From Massilia sp. CFBP 13721 (GTDB lineage: Bacteria; Pseudomonadota; Gammaproteobacteria; Burkholderiales; Burkholderiaceae_D), in contig NZ_JACYUY010000006.1 of assembly GCF_014842025.1 (NCBI RefSeq), positions 1 to 64,000 on the forward strand: DNA of 64,000 bases, in the 5' to 3' direction. This document shows positions 9,650 through 19,185 of this stretch, piece after piece (the first letter of the stretch is position 1; each line of letters opens with the position of its first letter). Below the pieces are notes generated by a model, which was not told the DNA's origin, did no database searches, and saw only the letters and a program-made list of their open reading frames with translations. The position numbers and the translations under genes were made by a program.

Positions 9650-9678
9650 CCCGCCGCGCGCAAGCCGGCGGGTTTTTT
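9650..9678 (+). terminator. rho-independent terminator after rplY
   Basis: Stem CCCGCCG / CGGCGGG with a 9-nt loop and a T6 tract, 64 nt after the rplY stop. Confidence 0.85.
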
Positions 9679-9740
9679 CATTTCCGCCGCCCGCGCATTT
9701 CCGTATAAGCGATAATCCTCCTTTTCCTGACGCGACCGCT

Positions 9741-10325
9741 ATGTCCATCCGCCTCATCGTCGGCCTCGGCAACCCTGGCCCCGACTACGAACAAACCCGC
9801 CACAATGCCGGCTTCTGGCTGGTCGACAACCTCGCCAACAGTCTGCCGGGGTGCCGCCTGCAGCGCGAAAGCCGTTTCAACGCCATGATGGCGAAGACGA
9901 GCATCGCCGGCAACGAAGTCTGGCTGCTCGAGCCGCTGACCTTCATGAACCGTTCCGGCCAGTCGGTCGGCGCGCTGGCGCGCTTTTATAAAATCAATTC
10001 GGACGAAGTGCTGGTCGTGCACGACGAACTCGACCTGATGCCGGGCGTGGCCAAACTCAAAAAGGGCGGTTCCTCGGGCGGTCACAACGGGCTGAAGGAC
10101 ATCACCGCGGCGCTGGGCACCCAGGAATACTGGCGCCTGCGCCTCGGCATCGGCCACCCGCGCACCCTGGGCCTGAACCAGGGCGTGGCCGACTTCGTGC
10201 TGCACCGCCCGCGCAAGGACGAACAAAGCCTGATCGAGGAATCGATCGACAAGGCCCTGCGCATCATTCCGCTCGCCGTCGACGGCAAGCTCGACACGGC
10301 GACGATGCAGCTGCATACCGCCTGA
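9741..10325 (+). CDS. pth: peptidyl-tRNA hydrolase
   Basis: Releases tRNA from prematurely dropped peptidyl-tRNA. At 194 residues it has the typical length. The active-site region is [18 protein letters not shown], with Asn11 and the catalytic His21, followed by the [12 protein letters not shown] segment and the helix GGHNGLKDI. The ATG at 9741 fits the family N-terminus. It converges with the haloperoxidase gene 12 bp downstream, with no clear terminator between them. Confidence 0.97.
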   Translation: MSIRLIVGLGNPGPDYEQTRHNAGFWLVDNLANSLPGCRLQRESRFNAMMAKTSIAGNEVWLLEPLTFMNRSGQSVGALARFYKINSDEVLVVHDELDLMPGVAKLKKGGSSGGHNGLKDITAALGTQEYWRLRLGIGHPRTLGLNQGVADFVLHRPRKDEQSLIEESIDKALRIIPLAVDGKLDTATMQLHTA

Positions 10326-10337
10326 GCATTTGCAGCC

Positions 10338-11870
10338 TTACCGCGCGCCCGGACGCACCAGCCCGCGCGCGAACACGTCATCGGCGATCCGGCGTGCCAG
10401 CGCAGTGCCTTCTTCCTTGTCGAAGCGCCAGTGCACGCCGAGATAGATGCGGCTTTGTCCGTTTTCCTCTTCCGCCTGCGAGAGCGACGCGAAGCTGCGC
10501 GGCAGGCGTGGCCGTACGTGTCCGCTGCTGTCGCGCGTGATGCCGCTGAATTCGTCGGATACAAACGTAAACGGGACGGCGTCGCCGTACAGCCGGCGCA
10601 GCATGTGGAAGGTTGCACTGCCCAGGGCGGCATGACCTGATACATAGGCGGGGAAGGGCGGCGTGAAATCCGGCCCGGTGAGGTTGCTGGCCGGTGAACC
10701 CAGCGGCGTCCAGTGCGGGTCGCCCAGCGTGGCGGGATTGCCGTCCCCGAGCCCGGTCGGGCCGGTGCCGGGATCGGCTTCGCGGATCGCCGTGACCGGG
10801 CGCCAGAAATCGTAGGTGTACTTGCTCTGCCAGACGGCGATGGTGGTGTCGGCGATCGCCACGTTCACCAGCGCCAGCACGCGCGCCAGCTCGAGCGGAT
10901 CGGCGCAGCGCGCCAGCGCCAGTTGCATGGCGATCTGGTTGTACAGGCGCGGCCGCGTACCGACCCAGGCAGTGCCGTCGTAGCCCCAATAAATGCCGGC
11001 GACAGTTTGCTCGCGCGTACGCCTGGTCGGCGTGCGCACGCCGTCGCCGCCGAGCGCTTTTACTTCGGCGAAGGCGCGCGCATAGGCCTCGCTGGCCAGT
11101 GCGGGTGGCGGGGGTGCCTGGTAGCGGATCGGCGAGGGCAGGACGAACGGCCTGGCGTCGCCCCAGTAGGCGCCGAGCGCGATCGGAACCCGGCTGACCG
11201 GATCGGGACGCCAGGCGCCTGGTGCATTCGAGACCTGGTAGTCGACCCCCACCACCGGCTCGCCATAATAAACGCCGTCCGCGGCGCGCAATGCCAGGAT
11301 GGCCGCCGCGGCACGGCGCCCGATGTCGATGCCGTCGCGCCTGGCCCGGTCGTCCGGCAGGCGCGCCAGGTCGGCCTGCAGCCAGGCGCTGAACCGGGCG
11401 GCCTGGCGCGGATAGAGCGCAACGAGCGTGTCGTGCGCCGCCTGCGCGATGGCGGCGTCTTGCGAGCTGCTCCCGAATGCGGGCAAGGCGCCGCTGTAGC
11501 CCGGGTAACGTTTCACGATGGCGTTGAGCGCGTCGTAGACGGCGAGCTGGACGATGGCGAGGACGCGGCTGGTGCGCGTTGGACCAAGCTGTTCCGGCAT
11601 GAGGGCAGGGCCGGCGCCGGCGTAGGGCGGCGTGTGGTCGACGGCAATCGCGCGCAGGGCCACCTCGTTCCAGTAGGCCAGCCGCGCCTTGGCGTTCGGC
11701 CCCGCCGGCGGCTGATAGCGCGGCGGGAGTTCACGCGTGCCCGGCTGGGTGAGGTATTCAGCCATGCCTGCAGGCGGGCGCGGGCCCGGGCGATACGGCT
11801 GGGCTGCGGCGATACTCATGAACAAGGGAACGAACAGACTGCAGAACAACAGCGCAATGCGGGGCTTCAT
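10338..11870 (-). CDS. secreted vanadium-dependent haloperoxidase / PAP2-family protein
   Basis: A 510-residue exported protein with a Sec signal peptide (MKPRIALLFCSLFVPLFMS, cleavage near AAA-QPY). The vanadate/phosphate-binding triad of the PAP2/haloperoxidase superfamily is in the C-terminal third: K-x6-RP as KYTYDFWRP, PSGH-like PAYVSGHAALGS, and SR-x5-H-x3-D as SRIYLGVHWRFD. Length and motif spacing fit the bacterial vanadium haloperoxidase-like group better than membrane PAP2 phosphatases. The sequence does not tell whether it oxidises halides or hydrolyses phosphate esters. Upstream, 11871-12122 holds no gene that I can see. Confidence 0.8.
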   Translation of the reverse strand: MKPRIALLFCSLFVPLFMSIAAAQPYRPGPRPPAGMAEYLTQPGTRELPPRYQPPAGPNAKARLAYWNEVALRAIAVDHTPPYAGAGPALMPEQLGPTRTSRVLAIVQLAVYDALNAIVKRYPGYSGALPAFGSSSQDAAIAQAAHDTLVALYPRQAARFSAWLQADLARLPDDRARRDGIDIGRRAAAAILALRAADGVYYGEPVVGVDYQVSNAPGAWRPDPVSRVPIALGAYWGDARPFVLPSPIRYQAPPPPALASEAYARAFAEVKALGGDGVRTPTRRTREQTVAGIYWGYDGTAWVGTRPRLYNQIAMQLALARCADPLELARVLALVNVAIADTTIAVWQSKYTYDFWRPVTAIREADPGTGPTGLGDGNPATLGDPHWTPLGSPASNLTGPDFTPPFPAYVSGHAALGSATFHMLRRLYGDAVPFTFVSDEFSGITRDSSGHVRPRLPRSFASLSQAEEENGQSRIYLGVHWRFDKEEGTALARRIADDVFARGLVRPGAR

Positions 11871-12122
11871 GGTGATCCTCCAGTCGACGAATGCAGGTTC
11901 GATATTGCTGCGCCCGGCTCGAAGCGGCGCCTACACTGCAGTGCAGCAGCCATCTCATCCAGCGTAAGAATGGCTGAGTAAAAAGACAAGCACGACGGCG
12001 CCAAGGTTTGATATCGCCCAGCCTGGATTCTGTGCTGCATTAAAGTGCTCGGCGCCATTCTTTCTGCTGGGTTACTACTTGCGGACGGATAGCCCCTGCA
12101 CGCCCCCAAGCCTCCTGCGATA

Positions 12123-13229
12123 ATGGAACGCATGAGTGCACTTTCCTTTCACGCCGGCCCGCGCGCGCTGGCCCGGATCCGCGCGCACGGCTTGCGCGCC
12201 GCCGACGTCGCCGTCATTCCCGCCGCCGCCGGCGGTCCCAAGGGCCTGATCTTCCAGGCGCTCGACCAATACGTGTTCGGCGAATGGCTGCCCCAGAGTC
12301 CACGCGAGCGCACCCTGATCGGTTCCTCGATCGGCGCCTGGCGCATGGCGGCCGCGTGCCAGCGCGACCCGGTGCGCGCTTTCGCCCGCCTGGGCGAGCT
12401 GTACGCTGGCCAGCGCTACACCAGCACCAAGCCAAGCACCCAGCAGATCAACGAGGTGGTGCAGGGCTTGCTGCACGCTTTCGTGAGCGGCCACGAGGAC
12501 GATATTTTGAGCCACCCGCAGCACCGCCTGCACCTGCTGGCCGTGCGCGGCAAGGGAGCGCTTGCCGAACCCGCGCACCGGCGCGCCGAGATGCGCGGTT
12601 TCGCGGCGGCGGCGCTGACCAATTTTGCATCACGCGCGCGCCTGGGGCGCCTGCTGGAACGGGTCGTGATCGGCGACGCCCGTGCGCCCGCTGCTTGGTT
12701 GCGCGAGGAATTCGACGGTTTTACCACGCACTTCTCCACGCTCACGAGAAATAACCTGGCCGCCAGCCTGCTCGCCTCGGGCACGCTGCCGCTGATCATG
12801 CAGCCCGTCACCGGCATCACGGGCGTGCCGCCCGGACACTACTGGGATGGCGGCATCATCGACTACCACCTGGCGCTGCCCTACGCCCGTCTCGAGCAAG
12901 ACGAGCCGGACGCGATCGTGCTGTATCCGCATTTTAACGAGCACATCGTGCCGGGCTGGCTCGACAAGGCGATGCCGTGGCGCCGCTGCGCGCGCGGACC
13001 GAACCGCGGCTGGCTCGACAACGTACTGATCGTCGCGCCCACGCCCGCCTTCATTAAAACGCTGCCGCGCGCCAAGCTGCCGGACCGTAGCGACTTTAAA
13101 TTTTATGGGCTCGACCACGATGCGCGCATCCGCGCCTGGTCGCAGGCGATGGGGGAGGGGCAGCGCCTGCGCGACGAGCTGGCGGCGTTTATTGCGAAGC
13201 CGGACCTGGCGCGCCTGCGCGCGATCTGA
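12123..13229 (+). CDS. patatin-like phospholipase
   Basis: A predicted 368-residue acyl hydrolase with a Ser-Asp dyad. The nucleophile elbow is GSSIG with Ser69, the anion-hole segment is AAGGPKGL (about 36-43), and the catalytic Asp lies in WDGGIIDYH. Patatins normally have G-x-S-x-G and DG[GA], both kept here. No signal peptide or membrane segment is seen, so it is cytosolic or delivered by another route. A second ATG at 12132 (MSALSF) is an equally possible start, with GGA 4 nt before it. The substrate is unknown; the neighbouring genes are unrelated. Confidence 0.75.
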   Translation: MERMSALSFHAGPRALARIRAHGLRAADVAVIPAAAGGPKGLIFQALDQYVFGEWLPQSPRERTLIGSSIGAWRMAAACQRDPVRAFARLGELYAGQRYTSTKPSTQQINEVVQGLLHAFVSGHEDDILSHPQHRLHLLAVRGKGALAEPAHRRAEMRGFAAAALTNFASRARLGRLLERVVIGDARAPAAWLREEFDGFTTHFSTLTRNNLAASLLASGTLPLIMQPVTGITGVPPGHYWDGGIIDYHLALPYARLEQDEPDAIVLYPHFNEHIVPGWLDKAMPWRRCARGPNRGWLDNVLIVAPTPAFIKTLPRAKLPDRSDFKFYGLDHDARIRAWSQAMGEGQRLRDELAAFIAKPDLARLRAI

Positions 13230-13298
13230 GGCCGAGCGGGACGGCGCCGCGACTGTTGCGCTGCGCCTGTTTTTGCGGCATGCGGCGGCATCCGCGGT

Positions 13299-13304
13299 TA
13301 CAAT
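13299..13304 (+). promoter_or_regulatory. -10 element upstream of ychF
   Basis: TACAAT at 13299-13304, 55 bp before the ychF ATG. No good -35 hexamer is found at 16-18 bp spacing. Confidence 0.35.
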
Positions 13305-13358
13305 ACGGGGTTACGAGCTGCGCTACCGCGCTCACCACCATCGAATGAAAGAATTCCC

Positions 13359-14450
13359 ATGAGTCTCCAATGCGGCATCGTCGGCCTGCCCAACGTCGGT
13401 AAGTCCACCCTGTTCAATGCGCTGACCAAGGCCGGCATTCCGGCCGAAAACTATCCGTTCTGCACCATCGAACCGAACGTCGGCGTGGTCGAAGTACCGG
13501 ACCCGCGCATGCAGGCGCTGGCCGACATCGTCAAGCCGGAGCGCGTGGTGCCGGCGATCGTCGAATTCGTCGACATCGCGGGCCTGGTGGCCGGCGCCTC
13601 GAAAGGCGAGGGCCTGGGCAACCAGTTCCTGTCGCACATCCGCGAAACCGACGCCATCGTCAACGTGGTGCGCTGCTTTGAAGACGACAACGTGATCCAC
13701 GTGGCCGGCAAGGTCAGCCCGATCGACGACATCGAAGTCATCCAGACCGAGCTCGCCTTGGCCGACATGGGCGCCGTCGAAAAGGCGATCCACCGCGAAA
13801 ACAAGAAGGCGCGTTCGGGCGACAAGGATGCAGCGAAACTGGTCGCCATCTGCGAACGCCTGCTGCCGCATCTGAACGAAGGCCAGCCAGTGCGCACGAT
13901 GGGCCTGGACGCCGACGAGATGGCACTGATCAAACAACTGTACCTGATCACGGCCAAGCCGGCGATGTACGTGGCCAACGTCTCGGACACGGGTTTTACC
14001 AACAACCCGATGCTCGACCAGCTGACCGAGTTCGCGAAGAAGCAGAACGCCCCGATCGTCGCGATCAGCGCCTCGATCGAGTCGGAAATCGCCGACCTCG
14101 ACGACGCCGACAAGGCCGCCTTCCTGGGCGACATGGGCATGGAAGAACCGGGCCTCGACCGCCTGATCCGCGCCGCCTACAAGCTGCTCGGCCTGCAGAC
14201 CTATTTCACCGCCGGCGTCAAGGAAGTACGCGCCTGGACGGTAAAAGTCGGCGCCACTGCCCCGCAAGCGGCCGGCGTGATCCACACCGACTTTGAACGC
14301 GGCTTCATTCGCGCGCAGACCATTTCGTATGACGATTACATCGCGTACAAGGGCGAGGCGGGTGCGAAGGAAGCGGGCAAGATGCGGGCTGAGGGCAAGG
14401 AATACGTCGTCAAGGATGGGGATGTGTTGAATTTCTTGTTCAACGTCTAA
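13359..14450 (+). CDS. ychF: redox-regulated ribosome-binding ATPase YchF (OLA1)
   Basis: A TRAFAC-class P-loop NTPase of the Obg family that prefers ATP; it binds ribosomes and is linked to the oxidative-stress response. The 363-residue protein has G1 [15 protein letters not shown] (about 8-22), G3 in [16 protein letters not shown], a central coiled-coil domain, and a C-terminal TGS domain ([14 protein letters not shown] onward, about 280-363). The start [12 protein letters not shown] is typical. A strong terminator follows. Confidence 0.96.
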   Translation: MSLQCGIVGLPNVGKSTLFNALTKAGIPAENYPFCTIEPNVGVVEVPDPRMQALADIVKPERVVPAIVEFVDIAGLVAGASKGEGLGNQFLSHIRETDAIVNVVRCFEDDNVIHVAGKVSPIDDIEVIQTELALADMGAVEKAIHRENKKARSGDKDAAKLVAICERLLPHLNEGQPVRTMGLDADEMALIKQLYLITAKPAMYVANVSDTGFTNNPMLDQLTEFAKKQNAPIVAISASIESEIADLDDADKAAFLGDMGMEEPGLDRLIRAAYKLLGLQTYFTAGVKEVRAWTVKVGATAPQAAGVIHTDFERGFIRAQTISYDDYIAYKGEAGAKEAGKMRAEGKEYVVKDGDVLNFLFNV

Positions 14451-14490
14451 TCGCATTCCGCCGGCGCCGTTGTTCCGCGCCAGCATCGAC

Positions 14491-14517
14491 AAAGCCCGCC
14501 GCGTGCGGGCTTTTTTT
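14491..14517 (+). terminator. rho-independent terminator after ychF
   Basis: Stem AAAGCCCGC / GCGGGCTTT with a short loop, followed by a T7 tract. Confidence 0.88.
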
Positions 14518-14639
14518 GCGTCTGTAGTGGCGGTGGCGCGAACACCGTGCGTCATCAAGGTGACATACTGCCCCGCTATTCTGCGCCTCCATGAACGCGG
14601 CATTTGCCGCGGCACGAACTTGCAACCATGGAGAAATAC

Positions 14640-16607
14640 ATGACCCCGACCCCCGAACTGTCCCGCCGCCGCCTGCTGCGCATGCTCGGCGCCGCCCCGA
14701 TGCTGCCATTGGGAAGCGTGGCTGCCGCCTCGCTGTTGACCGCCTGCGGCGGCGGCAACGACGATCCAGCCCCGGCGGCGCCAGTCGCCACCCTCGGCTC
14801 GGTCACCTTCAGCTCGATGGCCGCACCGAACCTGGCGAATGCCGCCGCGATGGCGACCAACACGGTCGGCTCGACGATGAGCGTGAATTTCAGCGACAGC
14901 AGCAAGCTCGATTTCAAGCTCGCCTACCAACCCTTCTTCATCACCGGTGACATGGTCCCCAACGGCAGCGGCGGCACGACCCTGGCCGGCGGCTACTACG
15001 ACATCCGCAACCAGCCGATCGTCGACACTACCGTGCCGGGCAAGGAACGCCACTTCTTCTCGGACGCGCCGGACGGCACCTCGCTGCTCACCGTGCCGAA
15101 CGCCAGCGTGGCGGGCGTGAAGGGCAAGCCGGTGTTCGCGGTGGTCCAGTTCGAGTACACGACCTTCGCCCAGGACGGCAAGACCGGCATGTACGGCCGC
15201 CTGCCGTCGCCGATCGGCGTACTCACGCTCGACCAGGACCAGGCCACCGGCAAGCTCACCTTGGTGAAATACCATAACGTCGACACCTCGAGCGTCGAGG
15301 GCCTGTGGATCACCTGCGGCGCCAGCCTTTCGCCGTGGGGCACGCACCTGTCGAGCGAGGAATACGAGCCGAACGCGTTCACCGCCGCCAGTGATGCCCA
15401 GTTCAAGGCCTTCAGCAAGAATTTGTATGGCAGCGAGACGACGGCCAACCCCTACCACTACGGCCACCTGCCGGAAGTGACGGTCAACCCGGACGGTACC
15501 GCCTCGATCAAGAAGCACTACTGCCTGGGCCGCATCTCGCACGAGCTGGTGCAGGTGATGCCGGACCAGCGCACGGTGCTGATGGGCGATGACGCCACCA
15601 ACAGCGGCTATTTCGTGTTTGTCGCCGACCGGGAAAAGGACCTGTCGAGCGGCACCCTGTACGTGGCCAAGGTCGGCGCCGGCTTCTCGCTTGATCCGGC
15701 AGCCACGGCCGCGCCGCTCACCTGGATCAAGCTCGGTTCCGCCACCAGCGCCGAGATCCGCGCGCTGGCCGTGTCGATCAAACCGCTCGACATCATGGAC
15801 GTGCGCACCACCGACCCGCAAGACCCGACTTTTACCAAAGTGGCGGCAAATGGCGCCATCGAATGGATCAAGCTGAAACCGGGCATGGAAAAGGCGGCCG
15901 CCTTCCTCGAAACCCACCGCTACGCAGTCCTGGTAGGCGCGTCGATGGGCTTTACCAAGATGGAAGGCACGACCGTCAACGCCAAGGACAAGATCGCCTA
16001 CTCGGCGCTGCAGAACTGCCAGAGCTCGATGGTGGCGGGGAATGCGCTGAACGTGGCCGGCAACGGCGTCTCGATTCCGAAGGCGCTGAATGCCGGCGCG
16101 GTGATGGCCCTGAAACTGGCCGGCGGCCAGAAGGATCTGGCGGGTGCGGCGATCAACAGCGAGTGGATGCCGGTCGATTTGAAGGCCCTCCTGACCGGTG
16201 AGGACATCACGGCCGACGCCCTCGGCAACACGGCGAACCCGGACCGCATCGGCAATCCGGACAACCTGAAATTCTCGGAAAAGATGCGCACGCTGTTCAT
16301 CGGCGAAGACAGCGGCCAGCACGTCAACAACTTCCTGTGGGCCTATAACGTCGACACCAAGGTGCTGGCGCGCGTGATGTCGATTCCGGCCGGCGGCGAA
16401 TCGACCGGGCTGCATGCGGTCGATGAGCTCAATGGCTGGACCTACATCATGAGCAACTTCCAGCATGCGGGCGATTGGGGCGGGATCCACAACGTGGTCA
16501 AGGGCACGCTCGATCCGCTGGTGCGGGCGAATTACAAGGACAAGTTCGGGGCGGCCGTCGGGTATCTGACGGCGGAGTTGAGCCAGACGAAGTTGGCCAA
16601 AGCGTGA
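14640..16607 (+). CDS. PhoX-family (DUF839) phosphatase-like protein, Tat-exported
   Basis: A 655-residue periplasmic protein. The N-terminus has a twin-arginine signal (SRRRLLRML, residues 8-16) and then LLTACGGG, which could also act as a lipobox. The body has the DUF839/PhoX signature around GASLSPWGTHLSSEEY and LGRISHELVQV; PhoX enzymes are calcium/iron alkaline phosphatases that fold before Tat export. The ATG at 14640 is preferred because GGAGAA lies 5-10 nt upstream; ATG 14628 is an alternative. Phosphatase activity is inferred from the family only. It stands alone between ychF and the MOSC gene. Confidence 0.82.
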   Translation: MTPTPELSRRRLLRMLGAAPMLPLGSVAAASLLTACGGGNDDPAPAAPVATLGSVTFSSMAAPNLANAAAMATNTVGSTMSVNFSDSSKLDFKLAYQPFFITGDMVPNGSGGTTLAGGYYDIRNQPIVDTTVPGKERHFFSDAPDGTSLLTVPNASVAGVKGKPVFAVVQFEYTTFAQDGKTGMYGRLPSPIGVLTLDQDQATGKLTLVKYHNVDTSSVEGLWITCGASLSPWGTHLSSEEYEPNAFTAASDAQFKAFSKNLYGSETTANPYHYGHLPEVTVNPDGTASIKKHYCLGRISHELVQVMPDQRTVLMGDDATNSGYFVFVADREKDLSSGTLYVAKVGAGFSLDPAATAAPLTWIKLGSATSAEIRALAVSIKPLDIMDVRTTDPQDPTFTKVAANGAIEWIKLKPGMEKAAAFLETHRYAVLVGASMGFTKMEGTTVNAKDKIAYSALQNCQSSMVAGNALNVAGNGVSIPKALNAGAVMALKLAGGQKDLAGAAINSEWMPVDLKALLTGEDITADALGNTANPDRIGNPDNLKFSEKMRTLFIGEDSGQHVNNFLWAYNVDTKVLARVMSIPAGGESTGLHAVDELNGWTYIMSNFQHAGDWGGIHNVVKGTLDPLVRANYKDKFGAAVGYLTAELSQTKLAKA

Positions 16608-16662
16608 TGTCCGACCACGCGTCATCGTTGTCGGCGAGGGCGCGTGGTCATTGATGGTGTAA

Positions 16663-16740
16663 CGCGTGGAGTCGGGACTCCACCCTACGTATACCTGAGT
16701 TCGTAGGGTGGAGGGGGGCGCCGAGCCTCCTGACTCCACG
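16663..16740. repeat. pair of REP-like palindromes, inverted
   Basis: Unit at 16663-16689 (minus orientation) has stem GTGGAGTC/GACTCCAC and ends CCCTACG. Unit at 16702-16740 (plus orientation) starts CGTAGGGTGGAG and ends CTCCACG, with a larger, imperfect stem. A further inverted repeat, GACCACGCG/CGCGTGGTC at 16613-16649, lies just before the pair. The gap separates the PhoX-like gene from the MOSC gene. Confidence 0.7.
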
Positions 16741-16787
16741 TGTTTTAAGAGTGGCATCCACGCGGCCCATGCGATACTGTCGCCCTC

Positions 16788-17630
16788 ATGCCCACGCTCA
16801 CCCACCTCATCCTCTACCCGATCAAATCCTGCGCCGCCATGCCGGTCGACGAGGCCATCGCCACCGTCTCCGGCCTGTCCGCGCTGGGCGTACACGACCG
16901 CGAATGGATGCTGGTCACACCTGACGGCCAGTTCCTGACCCAGCGCGAATTCCCGCGCATGGCGACGATTGTGCCGCGCGTCGACGGCGATGCCCTCGTC
17001 GTCAGCGCGCCCGCCATGGCGCCGCTGCGCCTGCCGCTGGCGCAGGCTGCAAACCGCACGCTGCGCGTGCAGATCTGGGACGACCTAATCGACGCCATCG
17101 ACTGCGGCGATGCAGCGTCCGCCTGGTTCGGGCAAGTGTTGCACACCACCTGCCGCCTGGTACGCTTCCGCCCCGATGCGGCGCGTCCGACCAGCGAAAA
17201 GTGGACCGGCGGCGCGCCATCGGCGGCCCGTTTCGCCGATGCCTACCCGCTGCTGCTGATCGGCCAGGCCGCGCTCGACGACATCAACGCGCGCATGTTT
17301 GCCGCCGGCCGTGACGCGCTGCCGATGGACCGCTTCCGCCCGAACCTGGTGGTCGACGGCACCGATCCGTTCGAGGAGGATTACACCGAATCCTTCGCGG
17401 CGGACGGCATCGTCATCCAACCCGTCAAACCCTGCGCGCGCTGTCCGATTCCGGCGATCGACCAGGCGACAGGTATTCCCGGCCCGGACCCGCTCGACAT
17501 CCTGCAAAGCTGGCGCACCAAGGCCGTGCTCGACGGCGCCGTGTGCGTCGGCATGAACTGCATCGTGGCGGATGGGGCAGGGCGCCGCTTGCGCCGCGGG
17601 CAGCAACTCGCCGTCAGCCTGTCGTTTTAA
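16788..17630 (+). CDS. MOSC-domain protein (mARC-like)
   Basis: A 280-residue molybdenum-cofactor-binding protein. The N-terminal MOSC beta-barrel region spans about 1-110 (LILYPIKSCAAM, REWMLVTPDGQFLTQRE) and the MOSC domain follows, with RPNLVVDG and the conserved Cys motif ARCPIPAIDQATG near residue 220. This layout resembles mARC/YcbX N-hydroxylated-compound reductases, but the C-terminal 2Fe-2S domain of YcbX is absent. The ATG at 16788 opens directly with the family motif. No molybdenum genes are adjacent. Confidence 0.85.
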   Translation: MPTLTHLILYPIKSCAAMPVDEAIATVSGLSALGVHDREWMLVTPDGQFLTQREFPRMATIVPRVDGDALVVSAPAMAPLRLPLAQAANRTLRVQIWDDLIDAIDCGDAASAWFGQVLHTTCRLVRFRPDAARPTSEKWTGGAPSAARFADAYPLLLIGQAALDDINARMFAAGRDALPMDRFRPNLVVDGTDPFEEDYTESFAADGIVIQPVKPCARCPIPAIDQATGIPGPDPLDILQSWRTKAVLDGAVCVGMNCIVADGAGRRLRRGQQLAVSLSF

Positions 17631-17728
17631 GGCAGCGCCGAGGGCGGCGCTGGCGAAAAAATCGGCAATCCCGTTCTCAAGCGTGGGAAAGTCACGTAAT
17701 GTAACGGGTATTGCTGAAAGGAATTCCC

Positions 17729-18859
17729 ATGCACCCGCCGGATGCCGCTGTGTCGCCCCATACCTATGACCAGCGCGACCTCGTCGCCGAGAACGAAGCC
17801 CTGCGTGCGCAGGTCGGCTATGTCATGGAGCAGGCGCAGCGCAACCACGAGATCATGTGCCGCCACCAGGCCTTCGACCTGGAAATCGTCGGGGCATCGA
17901 ACTTTCCGCAACTGGTCGGCACCATCTTCCGCCTGCTGCCCGTCATTTCCGACCTCGACAGCGTGACCCTGGTGCTGGTCGACACCGACGCCGACATCTA
18001 TACCGTCATGCACAAGCTGGGCATCGACTTCGAGACGCTGCCCGACCTGCTGTTCTGCGAGCATGCGGTGGAACTCGGCTTCGACCTCGAGCGCGCGCGG
18101 CCGCGCCTGGAACCCTACGCGCATGCCGAACACCGCTCGATGTTCCCGCACCCGCCCGCGGGGCTGCAAAGCGTGGCTCTGGTGCCGCTGCTGCGTAATA
18201 AACGCCTGATCGGCAGCCTGAACCTGGGCAGCCGCGACATCGAGCGCTTCACGCCGGCGCTGGGCACCGACTTCGTCGAGCACATGGCCTCGATCATCGC
18301 AATCTGCCTGGAAAACGTGATCAGCAACGAGATGCTGAAATACATCGGGCTGACCGATCCGCTGACCGGCATCTATAACCGCCGCTACATCGACCGCCGC
18401 CTGGTCGAGGAGATCGCACGGGCGCGGCGCCAGGACTACCGCATCTCCTTCATGTTCATCGACGTCGACCACTTCAAGCAGGTCAACGACAGCATCGGAC
18501 ACCAGGCCGGCGACGACGTGCTGCGCGAAGTGGCGGCGCGCATCAAGATGGAATTGCGCCTGTCCGATGCCCTGGCGCGTTTTGGTGGCGAAGAATTCGT
18601 GGTGCTGCTGATCGACGCCGACCTGGCGGCGGCGGCCATCGTCGCCGACCGCATCCGCGCGGGCGTGGCCGATAAGCCGTTCGACCTGGCGGGCGGGCAG
18701 TGCCTGGACGTGTCGGTGTCGATCGGTGTCGCCGTGCTCGATGACTATGCGCGTGACCATGCGATCGAAGGTGTGGCACAGCAGCTGGTGGCGTCGGCGG
18801 ATGCGGCGCTGTACCAGGCGAAGGAAACGGGACGGAACCGGGTCGTGACGGCAGAGTGA
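17729..18859 (+). CDS. diguanylate cyclase, DUF484/GAF-like sensor plus GGDEF
   Basis: A 376-residue cytosolic protein that should make c-di-GMP. Residues 1-60 form a short coiled coil (ENEALRAQVGYVMEQAQRN), about 60-205 a GAF-like DUF484 domain, and about 215-376 a GGDEF domain with active site RFGGEEF and inhibitory I-site RLSD five residues before it. The ATG at 17729 has AAAGGA 7 nt upstream; an in-frame TTG at 17711 is less likely. No transmembrane segment. No partner phosphodiesterase or effector gene is adjacent. AT-rich palindromes follow the stop. Confidence 0.87.
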   Translation: MHPPDAAVSPHTYDQRDLVAENEALRAQVGYVMEQAQRNHEIMCRHQAFDLEIVGASNFPQLVGTIFRLLPVISDLDSVTLVLVDTDADIYTVMHKLGIDFETLPDLLFCEHAVELGFDLERARPRLEPYAHAEHRSMFPHPPAGLQSVALVPLLRNKRLIGSLNLGSRDIERFTPALGTDFVEHMASIIAICLENVISNEMLKYIGLTDPLTGIYNRRYIDRRLVEEIARARRQDYRISFMFIDVDHFKQVNDSIGHQAGDDVLREVAARIKMELRLSDALARFGGEEFVVLLIDADLAAAAIVADRIRAGVADKPFDLAGGQCLDVSVSIGVAVLDDYARDHAIEGVAQQLVASADAALYQAKETGRNRVVTAE

Positions 18860-18901
18860 AATAAAATTTCATTCTTTACACGCTAGTGAAATATTCTTTC
18901 A
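18857..18901. repeat. two AT-rich 15-bp palindromes
   Basis: TGAAATAAAATTTCA at 18857-18871 overlaps the stop codon of the diguanylate cyclase gene, and TGAAATATTCTTTCA follows at 18887-18901. Both share TGAAA/TTTCA arms. They may act as 3' hairpins; there is no clear T-run. Confidence 0.4.
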
Positions 18902-18948
18902 TGTAGGAACGTCGTGTCATCGGCGGCGGCCAACACAGATCATGCATT

Positions 18949-18976
18949 CGCGTGGGCACAGGGGCGCCCACCCTAC
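18949..18976 (-). repeat. REP-like palindrome (short type)
   Basis: CGCGTGGGC ... GCCCACCCTAC, GTAG foot on the minus strand, with an imperfect loop region. It lies in the convergent gap between the cyclase and KefB-type genes, next to the longer pair at 18997-19152. Confidence 0.65.
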
Positions 18977-18996
18977 AACACCGTTCGCGCAGACCC

Positions 18997-19152
18997 GTAG
19001 GGCGGACGGCTCCACCCGGATACCTGAATAGCGCTAACTGTGACGCCGCCCACGCGTTCAAGCGGCAGGGGCATACCGTGCAGCTGTTCTGGCGCACGTT
19101 GAACGCGTGGGCGGCGTCGTCGCCAGCTCGCAGGTGGAGCCGTCCACCCTAC
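18997..19152. repeat. inverted pair of long REP-like units (BIME-like)
   Basis: The left unit (18997-19061) starts GTAGGGCGGACGGCTCCACC and ends GCCGCCCACGCGTTCAA. The right unit (19098-19152) is its inverted counterpart, starting GTTGAACGCGTGGGCGGC and ending GGAGCCGTCCACCCTAC. Each unit can fold on itself, and the pair can also fold on one another. It lies in a convergent intergenic region, the usual site of BIMEs. Confidence 0.75.
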
Positions 19153-19185
19153 GGCCCTCCGGCACATTTCACATCACCGCACCTA

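Noticed and set aside
11871..12122. Possible small gene or RNA between the haloperoxidase and patatin genes
   Set aside because: Only short frames without ribosome sites, and a short palindrome (CACTGCAGTG); nothing supports a gene.
16613..16649. GACCACGCG/CGCGTGGTC inverted repeat as a terminator of the PhoX-like gene
   Set aside because: The loop is 19 nt and no T-run follows; it may be a decayed REP-like unit instead.
13332..16895. A very long open frame (about 1187 codons) on the minus strand
   Set aside because: It is antisense to ychF and the PhoX-like gene, both with clear motifs. High GC and codon bias keep the opposite strand free of stops; the translation is Arg/His/Asp-rich without domains.
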